Below, one piece after another: positions 30,088-37,162 of a stretch of DNA of 64,000 nucleotides (position 1 is its first letter; the number at the start of each line of letters is the position of its first letter). The notes beneath the pieces were generated by a model. That model did not search any database and had not been told where the DNA came from. It saw only the letters and a list, made by a program, of their open reading frames with translations. Origin of the DNA: Azospirillum agricola (GTDB lineage Bacteria; Pseudomonadota; Alphaproteobacteria; Azospirillales; Azospirillaceae); contig NZ_JAGINM010000027.1 of assembly GCF_017876095.1 (NCBI RefSeq), forward strand, positions 20,715 to 84,714, written 5' to 3'. The translations under genes were made by a program, and so were the position numbers.

Positions 30088-30201
30088 CCTTGATGTCGTT
30101 CCGAAAGACGCCGTTGCAAGGCGGCGTCTGGCCATCCGCCGAGCCCCCCCCGAACGCCCGGCATATGCGCCTCAGCACCAGAGACCTCGGCCCTCGCCCG
30201 A

Positions 30202-30510
30202 TCAGTCGATCAGGCTGCCCTCGACCTGTTGCACCACAGCCGCGTTGACAGCGATGCAGTCGCCTGTTGCGCGGCTGTCCGCCCCGAGCGTCAGCCAGTA
30301 CACGGAGGGAAAGGCGCCGGCCGTGGCGTTGAACAGATGCACCACCAGCTTTCCGTCGGCGCTGATGGCTTCGCACTGGCCGGTGACGTGCCCGCCCCCC
30401 GGGTTGGTAGCCGAAAAGGTTCCATCGTCGAATTCCACCTTCACAGTCCAGGGGTGGGGGTGTCCCGGCGTGCGCGTGGTACCTTCGAAACGCTTCCACA
30501 TGATGGACAT
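30202..30510 (-). CDS. hypothetical small beta-rich protein (102 aa)
   Basis: ATG 30510 (MSIMWKRFEGTTRTPGHPHP), with GGAGAGGAA 7-8 bases upstream. Continues WTVKVEFDDGTFSATNPGGG and later LVVHLFNATAGAFPSVYWLT. Beta-rich, no signal peptide from this start (the longer open frame begins MVSACAITPHANSG and lacks a ribosome site). Unknown function. Confidence 0.65.
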   Translation of the reverse strand: MSIMWKRFEGTTRTPGHPHPWTVKVEFDDGTFSATNPGGGHVTGQCEAISADGKLVVHLFNATAGAFPSVYWLTLGADSRATGDCIAVNAAVVQQVEGSLID

Positions 30511-30769
30511 GGACGTTTCCTCTCCGCTGTTCGCGTGCGGCGTGATCGCGCACGCACTCACCATTGTCCTGAATGCAACGTTTCCTCCGCAAAGGTTTAT
30601 CTTGGGTCACCAATAGCCAATTCTGCCTAGTACGGCTTAGGTGTTTTTCCGTTTTCGGCGGTTCCGCCGCGCCCGGCACTCCATTCGTTGGGTTGGGTCT
30701 TCACGACTCACAACCCGACTGGCGAATGCCGCGACGGGCGCCGGAGCGGCCTTGCCCCCTACCAGACGA

Positions 30770-31207
30770 GGCGACTGGCGGGGCGGCAGAACGCGGGCTC
30801 GAACGCGACGCTGTTCGAGGCGAGGCTGGCGGCGTTCTGGCTGTTGTCGATGTTGATGCGGTAGGGCTCCGGGTCGCCGATCAGCGCCGTGACGAAGTCG
30901 TTGGCGATCACATAAGACCCTGATCCACCCCGGAAGCCCCAGCACCGACCGGCTGCACGCCACCTACCTCGGCACCCCGCACGATCCCGGCCCCATCACC
31001 ATCCGGCGGCTGCGCCTCGCCCCTCCCAAGATCGGGGCGGAGGAGACCGCGGCGATTTACGCCCGGCAGGATGCGATCGATCAGGCCCGGGCGCGCGACA
31101 TCCTATTCCGCTGGGCCGAGGAGGAGGACGCCCGTTCCAAGAAGATCTGGGCGGACCACCTCAGGGACTACCTCAAGGATCACCCCATGCCGCCGCGCTC
31201 GACCTGA
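30770..31207. pseudogene. remnants of at least two phage genes
   Basis: Rightward, an open stretch 30893-31207 has no start codon but reads like protein: HPGSPSTDRLHATYLGTPHD, GAEETAAIYARQDAIDQARA, FRWAEEEDARSKKIWADHLR, ending at TGA 31207. Leftward, the complement from about 30940 to 30768 reads GGSGSYVIANDFVTALIGDP, EPYRINIDNSQNAASLASNS and stops. Both lack usable starts. I read this as decayed ends of two genes left by deletions; their families are not recognised. Confidence 0.45.
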
Positions 31208-31276
31208 TCCGGAGGCTCGACCACCGCGCTCCCGAACGGCGCCGTCCACGCGAACCGCGGTCAGGCGATTTGAGGA

Positions 31277-31349
31277 TTGACAACGGCCCCTCTCGGCGTA
31301 TATACAAAACGTATTGACGATATGGAGGTGTTTCAGCACCCCCATATCG
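31277..31349 (+). promoter_or_regulatory. brnTA promoter and inverted repeat
   Basis: TTGACA (31277-31282) with TATATA (31299-31304) at 16-base spacing is the best sigma70-like promoter in the area. A 32-base inverted repeat follows (CGATATGG.GGTG / CACC.CCATATCG, 31318-31349), then a hairpin CGCGGG/CCCGCG at 31362-31380. BrnA autoregulates its operon in known systems, so the large repeat may be its operator. Confidence 0.55.
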
Positions 31350-31403
31350 CCATGTCCTCCGCGCGGGAATCCTGCCCGCGTGATCTTAGAAGGAAGCGAA
31401 TCG

Positions 31404-31478
31404 ATGATTGATTTCAACCTGGGCCTGAGGCCGCGAAACCTGTGTGAGGAAGAGAATGGAATTCGAATGGAACGCTGA
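31404..31478 (+). CDS. possible 24-residue leader peptide before brnT
   Basis: AGAAGGAAG precedes ATG 31404; the frame reads MIDFNLGLRPRNLCEEENGI and stops after 24 residues, overlapping the brnT start. The good ribosome site is its main support. It may be a coupling leader for brnT. Confidence 0.35.
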   Translation: MIDFNLGLRPRNLCEEENGIRMER

Positions 31479-31758
31479 AAAGGCCGAAAAGAACCTTAAA
31501 AATCACAAGGTTGACTTTGAGAAGGCTATTTGTGTATTCGAGGGGCCAACGGTGGAGCGGGTCGATCCGCGCAACTACGGTGGCGAAACTCGGTTTGTAA
31601 CTTTTGGAATTGTGGACGGCCGTCTTCTGGCGGTGGTCTACACTTGGCGCGGCAACACCTGCCGCATCATATCGGCAAGAAAGGCCAACGAACGTGAGCA
31701 ACGAGCGTATCATTCGGCGCTCCTTAGTCACGGCTCGGAAACCGACAGCTCCGACTGA
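31456..31758 (+). CDS. brnT: BrnT-family toxin (ribonuclease)
   Basis: 100 residues from ATG 31456 (MEFEWNAEKAEKNLKNHKVD). The family pattern is clear: F-x-W-x-x-x-K-A-x-x-N-x-x-K-H-x-V-x-F at the start, then AICVFEGPTVERVDPRNYGG, RFVTFGIVDGRLLAVVYTWR and CRIISARKANEREQRAY, the R-I-I-S-A-R-x-A-x-x-x-E-R signature. BrnT is a RelE-fold RNase that halts translation. Its gene overlaps brnA by 65 bases. Confidence 0.92.
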   Translation: MEFEWNAEKAEKNLKNHKVDFEKAICVFEGPTVERVDPRNYGGETRFVTFGIVDGRLLAVVYTWRGNTCRIISARKANEREQRAYHSALLSHGSETDSSD

Positions 31759-32020
31759 ATGGTCGGAGTTTGATGCCCAGACCGATGCCGACATCGAGGT
31801 CGCTGTTCGCAGCGACCTCGATGCCGCTCCCTTGGCCGACGACGCATGGTTTGAAACCGCCCGCGTCGTCGAACCCAACACCAAGCAGGCGGTGAGCATT
31901 CGGCTGGACCGAGACGTGCTGGAGTGGTTCCGCACCCACAGCGACCGTTACCAGACCAAGATGAACAACGTTCTCCGTGCCTATATGGAGCACGAAAAGC
32001 GCGCCAGAACCGGCGCCTAA
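31694..32020 (+). CDS. brnA: BrnA-family antitoxin
   Basis: 108 residues from GTG 31694 (SNERIIRRSLVTARKPTAPT). It contains EWSEFDAQTDADIEVAVRSD and a C-terminal ribbon-helix-helix (KQAVSIRLDRDVLEWFRTHS, YQTKMNNVLRAYMEHEKR), the standard BrnA layout. It neutralises BrnT and represses the operon. A strong terminator follows 16 bases after the stop. Confidence 0.9.
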   Translation: MSNERIIRRSLVTARKPTAPTEWSEFDAQTDADIEVAVRSDLDAAPLADDAWFETARVVEPNTKQAVSIRLDRDVLEWFRTHSDRYQTKMNNVLRAYMEHEKRARTGA

Positions 32021-32035
32021 CCCTCTCCCCCAACC

Positions 32036-32070
32036 GACAAAGGCGCTCCGCGAACCGGGGCGCCTTTGTC
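32036..32070. terminator. terminator after brnTA
   Basis: GACAAAGGCGC pairs with GCGCCTTTGTC (11 bases) around a short GC loop. Works in both directions and separates brnTA from the leftward pseudogene. Confidence 0.75.
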
Positions 32071-32096
32071 ATGTTCGCGGCGACAGAGTATGGGCG

Positions 32097-32318
32097 TTAT
32101 GGAACGCCCCCCCCAGGCTCACGTCGCCGCCGGGCGTCCAACCGCTCGCGCTCTGCCGTCGCTAGGGTGATCCAGTACCGCCGATGCCGAATCCTGCCAC
32201 TCGTCGGCGCGCTGCGCCAGAGCCTCGAAGCGGGACGCCACCCCCCTCGGTTACTCCGGCCGCGCGCCCCGCCTCGACCAGCACGTCGACGGAGGCGGGC
32301 TTGTTAGTCTTTCGCATC
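32097..32318 (-). pseudogene. small phage gene broken by two frameshifts
   Basis: ATG 32318 reads MRKTNKPASVDVLVEAGRAA and TE. At a six-G run the natural sequence moves to another frame (RGVASRFEALAQRADEWQDS) and then to the third (RRYWITLATAERERLDARRR), ending GGGVP at TAA 32097, after a further run of eight G. Joined, this makes a plausible ~70-residue phage protein. Homopolymer indels explain it, either as real decay or as sequencing error. Confidence 0.5.
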
Positions 32319-32467
32319 ATCGTCTTCTTGGATGGTGCGCGGCAGGCAACCTCGCAGGCTCTGGCCCGGCGCCGAGTGATTTGATACGGTTGTGATGGTG
32401 TCAAGAATTGTGGCTGCTGCTCCCAAAAGCCGCACGGGGGTGCGAGGCCCGAAAGCCGTAGGCGGGG

Positions 32468-33358
32468 TCAGGCGACGTCGTCGATATGCCGAAACCCGAG
32501 GAACACCGGCAGTCGTGGTCGATCCTTGGTACCGCAGGGCTGATACTTCACCTTGACCAGCTTCCCGACGAGGCCGTCGCGGCTCGACCAGAGTTCTGCA
32601 CGCTGCGCATCGGAGAAGCCGGATCCGACATTGAACGGGAGATCGAAGGACGGGGCGCGACAGACCAGAGCGCCAAGGATGCCGGCGGCCAACAGGCCCT
32701 CACGGCTGATGCTGCGTTCGGTGTAGCCGAGGGCGTTGACGGTGGCGGCGTTGGCGTTCCGGTGCAGCTCCTCCACGCCGATTACCTCGGCCTCGAAGTC
32801 GACGAACCGCTTCAGCTTCAGCAACCCGGCTTCCGCCAGTGTGGAGCGGCCGAACTTGTAGGCGGCATCGGGGCGGCGGAGCATGACGCCCTCGTACCCC
32901 GCGCTGAGGCATTCTGCCTCAAACGCTTCCAGGTCGGCCGGGCAGGTCACCAAGCGCTGTTCGACGATCCGGACGAAGGGTGGGAGATCCCTGCCGCGCA
33001 GCTGCTGCAGGCGGTCCGAAAAGCCCTGGGAGGGGTCGGACAGGTCGTCGAAGACATGGAAGGTGAAGGCGGGCTTGCCCTTCTTGGTCATGATGGCGGA
33101 GGTGGAAACGCTGAACGCATCGAAGGCCGTCGGATCGCCGGCCGTGATCTCGCCGTCCAGGTCGCGCAACCCCTCAGCCGCGAGCATGGCGCGGATGTGC
33201 TCGTTCGGGATCGGGCGCAGCGTGTTGGACAGCGCACCTGCGTCGGGGCGGGTCACGCAACGGATCCCATCAATCTTGGGCGATGCGAGGAGGGGATAGG
33301 GGAGGTCGGTGATCGAGCCGGCGGATTCGGCGCGCATGGGCTTGAACGGCTTGTCCAT
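32468..33358 (-). CDS. ATP-dependent DNA ligase (T7-like)
   Basis: 296 residues. The nucleotidyl-transfer lysine K28 lies in ASPKIDGIRC (KxDG motif I). Also visible are DLDGEI (motif III region), FHVFDD, GYEGVMLRRP (motif IV) and LLKLKRF (motif V), with an OB-fold C-terminus ending RLPVFLGFRHID. It seals nicks using ATP. Last gene of a three-gene leftward operon under the GCGAA-N5-TTCGC promoter at 34447-34475. Full length for a minimal phage ligase. Confidence 0.95.
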   Translation of the reverse strand: MDKPFKPMRAESAGSITDLPYPLLASPKIDGIRCVTRPDAGALSNTLRPIPNEHIRAMLAAEGLRDLDGEITAGDPTAFDAFSVSTSAIMTKKGKPAFTFHVFDDLSDPSQGFSDRLQQLRGRDLPPFVRIVEQRLVTCPADLEAFEAECLSAGYEGVMLRRPDAAYKFGRSTLAEAGLLKLKRFVDFEAEVIGVEELHRNANAATVNALGYTERSISREGLLAAGILGALVCRAPSFDLPFNVGSGFSDAQRAELWSSRDGLVGKLVKVKYQPCGTKDRPRLPVFLGFRHIDDVA

Positions 33359-33412
33359 GGTGGTTCTCCATCAGGTATCGACGAACCGGCCGGCGCTGCG
33401 CCGGTGCGGGGG

Positions 33413-33652
33413 TCAGACGGGGAGGGAGGAGGGGTCGGCGAACTGGGGCTGGCCGTTGAGCAGGTCCGACGCGGCTTGGAGTTCGTCGCGATCGGCGCAG
33501 CAGATGCGAAGAAGTTCGTCGTACCGCTTCAGCGTTGCGACCGAACCGATCCATCGGCCGCCCAGATGGGCTTCGAGCTTGCGCGCTGAAACCCGGGTGA
33601 TGCTGTAGTCCTGGAAGTCGAAGCTGGAGCCGACCGCGATGTGAAAGGCCAT
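33413..33652 (-). CDS. hypothetical small protein (79 aa)
   Basis: The start at ATG 33652 is set by GAGG 6 bases upstream; the longer frame extends into the neighbouring gene. It reads MAFHIAVGSSFDFQDYSITR, VSARKLEAHLGGRWIGSVAT and LLRICCADRDELQAASDLLN. No domain recognised. Lies between the 192-residue gene and the ligase. Confidence 0.65.
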   Translation of the reverse strand: MAFHIAVGSSFDFQDYSITRVSARKLEAHLGGRWIGSVATLKRYDELLRICCADRDELQAASDLLNGQPQFADPSSLPV

Positions 33653-33768
33653 GGTTCGCCTCAGAGAAAGGCCGCCGGACCCGTGAGCCCGGCGGCAAGT
33701 CGATCCGGAATGCATCGCGCGGGGAGCGCGGTGCGGGCGGTGCGGTAGGAGCCGCGTTTTTCCTCGTT

Positions 33769-34347
33769 TCAGGCGTAGCTGGACTCGTGATGGCCGCGGT
33801 AAATCCGCATGGAGCCGACCTCCGTGAAATCGGTCCGGGTCGCCCATTGGCAGTCGGAAATCTTGATGCCGTTGGCCTGGGCCTTCCGGCGGATGGGTTC
33901 GCCGACATACTCGCCGGGCTGCGGGGCGGTCAGTTCCTGGCACCACCCGGTGCTCTTGCGGACCTTTGCGACCTGACGCAACACCACCATGGCGCCGCGG
34001 ACCTCGACAACTTCGAAATACTCGACGTTCGTCTGCTCGTAGCCCCAGCACGTGTTGAGGATGTCACCAACCTTGTAGTCGTTCTGGTACTGGCGCCGCT
34101 CGTCGCGCCGCTTCTGCGCAGCGGCAAGCGTCTTCCGTCGGGATTCGAAGTACATGACAACGCACTTTTCCCGGCGGGCGGCGCTGCTGAAGGAGAAATG
34201 GTAATCGGGTTTCCCGGCCTTGCCATGGTAGCCGATGGCCATCAGGCGCCCATTGCGCTCGTAGATGTAGGCCACGGCGTCGGACTGCTTGTCGGTCACC
34301 TTGACGGCGCCGGGCGGGGTGTAGCGGGGGAGATTGCGGGAAGCCAT
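33769..34347 (-). CDS. hypothetical protein (192 aa), first gene of the ligase operon
   Basis: ATG 34347 (MASRNLPRYTPPGAVKVTDK) has AGAGG upstream. The N-terminal part (AVAYIYERNGRLMAIGYHGK) is beta-rich and the centre basic and helical (ESRRKTLAAAQKRRDERRQY). The C-terminal part contains YKVGDILNTCWGYEQTNVEY and FFEVVEVRG-like strands, an SH3-like pattern. No family is known to me. Located 100 bases downstream of a strong operator-bearing promoter. Confidence 0.68.
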   Translation of the reverse strand: MASRNLPRYTPPGAVKVTDKQSDAVAYIYERNGRLMAIGYHGKAGKPDYHFSFSSAARREKCVVMYFESRRKTLAAAQKRRDERRQYQNDYKVGDILNTCWGYEQTNVEYFEVVEVRGAMVVLRQVAKVRKSTGWCQELTAPQPGEYVGEPIRRKAQANGIKISDCQWATRTDFTEVGSMRIYRGHHESSYA

Positions 34348-34446
34348 GATCTGCCTCTTCGGGTGCGCCATGAAGGGCGTAGGGGAATTTGGGAGGGACG
34401 GTGCAGCCATCGCGTATGCGGGCTGGGATCGGGTCCCGATGGCTCA

Positions 34447-34475
34447 CATATAGCGAACAAAGTTCGCTCCGTCAA
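34447..34475 (-). promoter_or_regulatory. leftward promoter of the ligase operon with operator
   Basis: Leftward TTGACG (34475-34470), 17-base spacer, TATATG (34452-34447). The palindrome AGCGAAC-AAA-GTTCGCT (34452-34468) occupies the spacer. It is the first of four related operators around the small HTH gene. Confidence 0.72.
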
Positions 34476-34489
34476 CGGGAAAGCTCGGC

Positions 34490-34518
34490 TTGTGCGAAAA
34501 AAGTTCGCGCGGTATATT
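34490..34518 (+). promoter_or_regulatory. promoter of the small HTH gene with operator
   Basis: TTGTGC (34490-34495), 17-base spacer, TATATT (34513-34518); GCGAAAAAAGTTCGC (34494-34508) lies in the spacer. Transcription would begin at about 34525, which is the start codon, so the message is probably leaderless. Confidence 0.65.
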
Positions 34519-34524
34519 CTGTTG

Positions 34525-34740
34525 ATGGACAGGCAGCAATTCGAGGCGTGGCGCCAGGAAATGGGCCACACCTCAACGACCCAAACCGCTGAAACCTTAG
34601 GGGTTACGAAGCGTCTCGTTGAAATGTATCGGGCCGGCGGGAAGCCGGTTAGCCGAACGGTTGAGCTTTTGTGCGAAGCGCTGCGCCGGCTGAACAGGAT
34701 TGATGCGGCAGTGCGAGGCGAAAAAAGTTCGCAGCAATAG
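34525..34740 (+). CDS. small HTH repressor of the ligase region (71 aa)
   Basis: From ATG 34525 (MDRQQFEAWRQEMGHTSTTQ), then TAETLGVTKRLVEMYRAGGK and PVSRTVELLCEALRRL. Helices TTQTAETLG and VTKRLVEMYRAG form a helix-turn-helix like those of small phage/XRE proteins that begin with FxxWR..MG.T....A. Four GCGAA-N5-TTCGC sites flank and overlap the gene. Autoregulation and control of both the leftward ligase operon and the rightward gene are inferred. Confidence 0.8.
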   Translation: MDRQQFEAWRQEMGHTSTTQTAETLGVTKRLVEMYRAGGKPVSRTVELLCEALRRLNRIDAAVRGEKSSQQ

Positions 34741-34770
34741 CTTGCGGAAGCGAAAATAGTTCGCTACGAT
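34718..34770 (+). promoter_or_regulatory. third promoter with two more operators
   Basis: GCGAAAAAAGTTCGC (34718-34732) lies in the 3' end of the HTH gene, and AGCGAA-AATAG-TTCGCT (34749-34765) occupies the spacer of TTGCGG (34742-34747) / TACGAT (34765-34770). Drives the gene starting at 34830. Confidence 0.65.
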
Positions 34771-34829
34771 CGTTCCCAGATGAAACACGCGTTCGCTTTG
34801 GCTGAGCGCGCCTCACTGGAGATACCGCG

Positions 34830-36152
34830 ATGTCGCAGATGCCCGCCGCCGCCTTCGGAACCACTGCCTTCCAGTGCGGTGCGCACCGGGCGGAAGTCAC
34901 CATCGAGAGCGATCGCCGCACCTATCGCGTCGGTCGCCTGCGGATCGTCCAGTACGCCGCGCACAAGCCCGACGGCGGGCTGCCGTTGTTCAGCGAAGAG
35001 GCTGACACAGCCCGCGACCGCATCCTAGCCAAGGCCGGAAAGCGTCGTCACAAGCCGTCGAAGGCCGGTGGGGCTGGCCGGGTTGATCGCATGGATCAGC
35101 AGCGCATGGCGATCGAGTATGCCCGCTGGCTGGCTGTCCGCGACGGGATCGACCTGCCGTTATCCTGCAAAGGGGTGGTGTCCTACGAATCGGTTCAGGT
35201 GCCTGGCGCAACGCGTGCGGAGTGCCGTCCCTTCCAGGTCACTTTCTGGTCAGATGTGAAGTACACCCGCTATGGGCAGAGGGAGGAGGCCGCCGGTGAG
35301 GTGCTGGCGCGGATCGAGATCCCGCACTGGGATCACGTCCCGACGGTGGAGGAGGTGAGCATCGAGCCAGAGCAGGCGCAGCCGAGCGACGTTTCGCACG
35401 CGGCCGGCGCTGAAGTCGTGGCCGCTGAGCAGAACGACACCCCCGCTCCCATCGCGGCGGACGCGCCTTGCGCGGTGTATGTGGTCGCGGTTGAGGCAAC
35501 ACCGGCCGGGATGGCGGCCCACGCTACGGTGCACGTGGTCACCCATCTCGCGCCCCTGGGGGAGGCTGGCACCTTTACGTGCGCCAGTTCCATCCTTGGC
35601 GACACCCCTCGGTATCGAGGGGGAGGGGCGGCCGACAAGGCTCATGCCCATGGTGTCAGAGCCGCAGTAGCGCACGCGACCAAGGCCCATGGAGTGGGCA
35701 GGGTTTACGCCGTGGACTCGTTCGATGCGCTGCGAAGCGTGCTCGCCAGATGGGCTGAGGAGGCGGCGGCGCGGTCGGAGACAGGGAAGACGGAAGCCCC
35801 GGCCAACGATGGCAGTGCGGCACCCCAGCGCCTGGAAAATGTTACCCATGAGGTAACGAAACTCTTGCGCCCCGTCTCGCGTAATGTTACCTATAAGGTA
35901 ACAGACGGGGGCAAGAATGCCGATCACGGCCATCAAGCACAAGGGGTTACGAGAGCTGTTCGAGAAAGGGCGTTCCGGCAAGGTCGCGAAGAACCTGCAG
36001 GCCAACGCCATTCTCATCATGGACCATCTGGACGCAATCGCGTCGCTGGAAGACTGCGAGGGGGTCAAGGATTTTCACCCCCTCAAAGGCGACCGCCTAG
36101 GCGAGTACAGCATGCACGTGTCCGGAAACTGGTGCATCACGTTCACTTTTGA
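34830..36152 (+). CDS. hypothetical protein whose frame runs into higB
   Basis: ATG 34830 with CTGGAG upstream. The first ~330 residues look natural (ECGAHRAEVTIESD-like strands, RMAIEYARWLAVRDGIDLPL, VEEVSIEPEQAQPSDV, a repeated Ala/Val-rich part, AHGVRAAVAHATKAHGVGRV). From about 35840 the frame passes through the two GTTACC palindromes and then reads higB out of frame (His/Arg/Pro-rich), so the C-terminus is probably not original. The original 3' end may have been replaced when higBA arrived. Unknown function. Confidence 0.6.
   Translation: MSQMPAAAFGTTAFQCGAHRAEVTIESDRRTYRVGRLRIVQYAAHKPDGGLPLFSEEADTARDRILAKAGKRRHKPSKAGGAGRVDRMDQQRMAIEYARWLAVRDGIDLPLSCKGVVSYESVQVPGATRAECRPFQVTFWSDVKYTRYGQREEAAGEVLARIEIPHWDHVPTVEEVSIEPEQAQPSDVSHAAGAEVVAAEQNDTPAPIAADAPCAVYVVAVEATPAGMAAHATVHVVTHLAPLGEAGTFTCASSILGDTPRYRGGGAADKAHAHGVRAAVAHATKAHGVGRVYAVDSFDALRSVLARWAEEAAARSETGKTEAPANDGSAAPQRLENVTHEVTKLLRPVSRNVTYKVTDGGKNADHGHQAQGVTRAVRERAFRQGREEPAGQRHSHHGPSGRNRVAGRLRGGQGFSPPQRRPPRRVQHARVRKLVHHVHF
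35841..35902 (+). promoter_or_regulatory. higBA operators
   Basis: Two 17-base palindromes, GTTACCCATGAGGTAAC (35841-35857) and GTTACCTATAAGGTAAC (35886-35902), share GTTACC-N5-GGTAAC with centres 45 bases apart. The second ends 14 bases before the higB ATG. Likely binding sites for the HigA antitoxin. Confidence 0.75.
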
Positions 36153-36195
36153 CGGAACGGATGTTACGATTCTGGACTTGGAGGACTATCACTGA
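35917..36195 (+). CDS. higB: HigB-type toxin (RelE superfamily RNase)
   Basis: 92 residues (MPITAIKHKGLRELFEKGRS). The family features are clear: HKGLRELFEKG..SGK near the start, LQANAILIMDHLDAIASLED, FHPLKGDRLGEYSMHVSGNW, CITFTF, and an end in LDLEDYH. HigB cleaves mRNA at the ribosome. The antitoxin gene follows with a one-base overlap (TGATG), the inverted gene order typical of higBA. Confidence 0.95.
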   Translation: MPITAIKHKGLRELFEKGRSGKVAKNLQANAILIMDHLDAIASLEDCEGVKDFHPLKGDRLGEYSMHVSGNWCITFTFDGTDVTILDLEDYH

Positions 36196-36524
36196 TGACC
36201 GAGCTTCGTCGTAACCGCCGCCCCTCCGTCCCCGGTGCGATCCTGAAGGCGCACTTCATGGAGCCGCGCGGTATCAGCGTGACGGCCTTGGCTGAGGCTC
36301 TGGGCCTCAGCCGTAAGCACGTCAGCCAGATCATCAACGGGCACAAGCGCGTGGAGCCGACCACGGCGGCCCGGCTGTCCAAGGTGCTCGGCACCACTCC
36401 GCGCTTCTGGCTGAACCTGCAGGCCGCCGTAGACGAATGGGATGCGTCGGAGGAGCTTGCCGACTGGACGCCGGTCGCGACCTTCGCGGCTCCGGCCGCG
36501 CCCGACCACATGGGGGCCGATTGA
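36195..36524 (+). CDS. higA: HigA-type antitoxin (XRE family)
   Basis: 109 residues. VPGAILKAHFMEPRGISVTA, LAEALGLSRKHVSQIINGHK and RVEPTTAARLSKVLGTTPRF, WLNLQAAVDEWDA match HigA antitoxins (HTH plus FWLNLQ..YD). It neutralises HigB and represses transcription by binding the GTTACC palindromes. The C-terminal 20 residues are an Ala/Pro-rich extension. Confidence 0.95.
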   Translation: MTELRRNRRPSVPGAILKAHFMEPRGISVTALAEALGLSRKHVSQIINGHKRVEPTTAARLSKVLGTTPRFWLNLQAAVDEWDASEELADWTPVATFAAPAAPDHMGAD

Positions 36525-36646
36525 ACCGCATGCCGACGGTGGTCGGCAACGGCTCCGACGTGTTGCGCGCCTGGCTCCAGGCGACCCGCAACGTTGGCCG
36601 CGCCGCTCCGCCGCCTTATGGCGCCGCCACCCCTCAGCGTCCCTGA
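36521..36646 (+). CDS. possible 41-residue protein after higA
   Basis: TTG 36521 overlaps the higA stop; ATG 36530 is the alternative. It reads MPTVVGNGSDVLRAWLQATR, NVGRAAPPPYGAATPQRP. No ribosome site separate from higA; may depend on coupling. Followed by a terminator. Confidence 0.35.
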   Translation: MNRMPTVVGNGSDVLRAWLQATRNVGRAAPPPYGAATPQRP

Positions 36647-36676
36647 TCTAGCCCGTCCCGACCGCCTCGACGTACC

Positions 36677-36707
36677 AAAGCCCGGCCGCTGAAAAGCGCC
36701 GGGCTTT
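36677..36707. terminator. terminator after higBA
   Basis: AAAGCCCGG.CGCT / AGCG.CCGGGCTTT forms a long stem with loop GAAA; TTTGTCATG follows, just as after the brnTA terminator. Confidence 0.78.
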
Positions 36708-37162
36708 GTCATGCCCGCCCGCCGGCATCCGCCGCGCGGGCTTTCTGCATTGGAGCTGCCGCTCATGATCCCGCCAGCGACCCCGTCAGCCCTACGGCAG
36801 GCGGTTTGGAGCAGCTCTCCGCGATCGGGCGCTCCAATGGGCGCTGGATGGCCTCTGTCTGCTGTGCCGCACAGGTGGCGCGGGCTTGGCCGGACCGCAT
36901 CAGGCGCGCGCCCTGGCGCCACCTGCGGCCCGGCCAGCCCTCCGGGTCCTTCCAGGGCCAAATGCCCGCGGGGTGGTTACCTAGCCATATTCGAACGTTT
37001 TTCGGCCTCGCGGTCAATGCAACCACCGAGTTGCGCAACCGAAAGCCACGTTAAGAACGTGCTGTAACGCTTTGTAACTAAATTATAAACCGCTGTTCAC
37101 CGAAATCCATCATGGTTGCGCGCTTCCGTCGAATCGGTTGCGCGCCGAGCAGGAGTTGCGCC
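36708..37162. other. gap before the terminase small subunit
   Basis: About 450 bases. One rightward frame looks partly protein-like (from TTG 36806: MEQLSAIGRSNGRWMASVCC, AAQVARAWPDRIRRAPWRHL, ending 37054), but its start is weak. The last 100 bases are AT-rich (AAGAACGTGCTGTAACGCTT) and probably contain a promoter for the packaging genes. A cos or pac site could lie here but is not recognisable. Confidence 0.4.
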
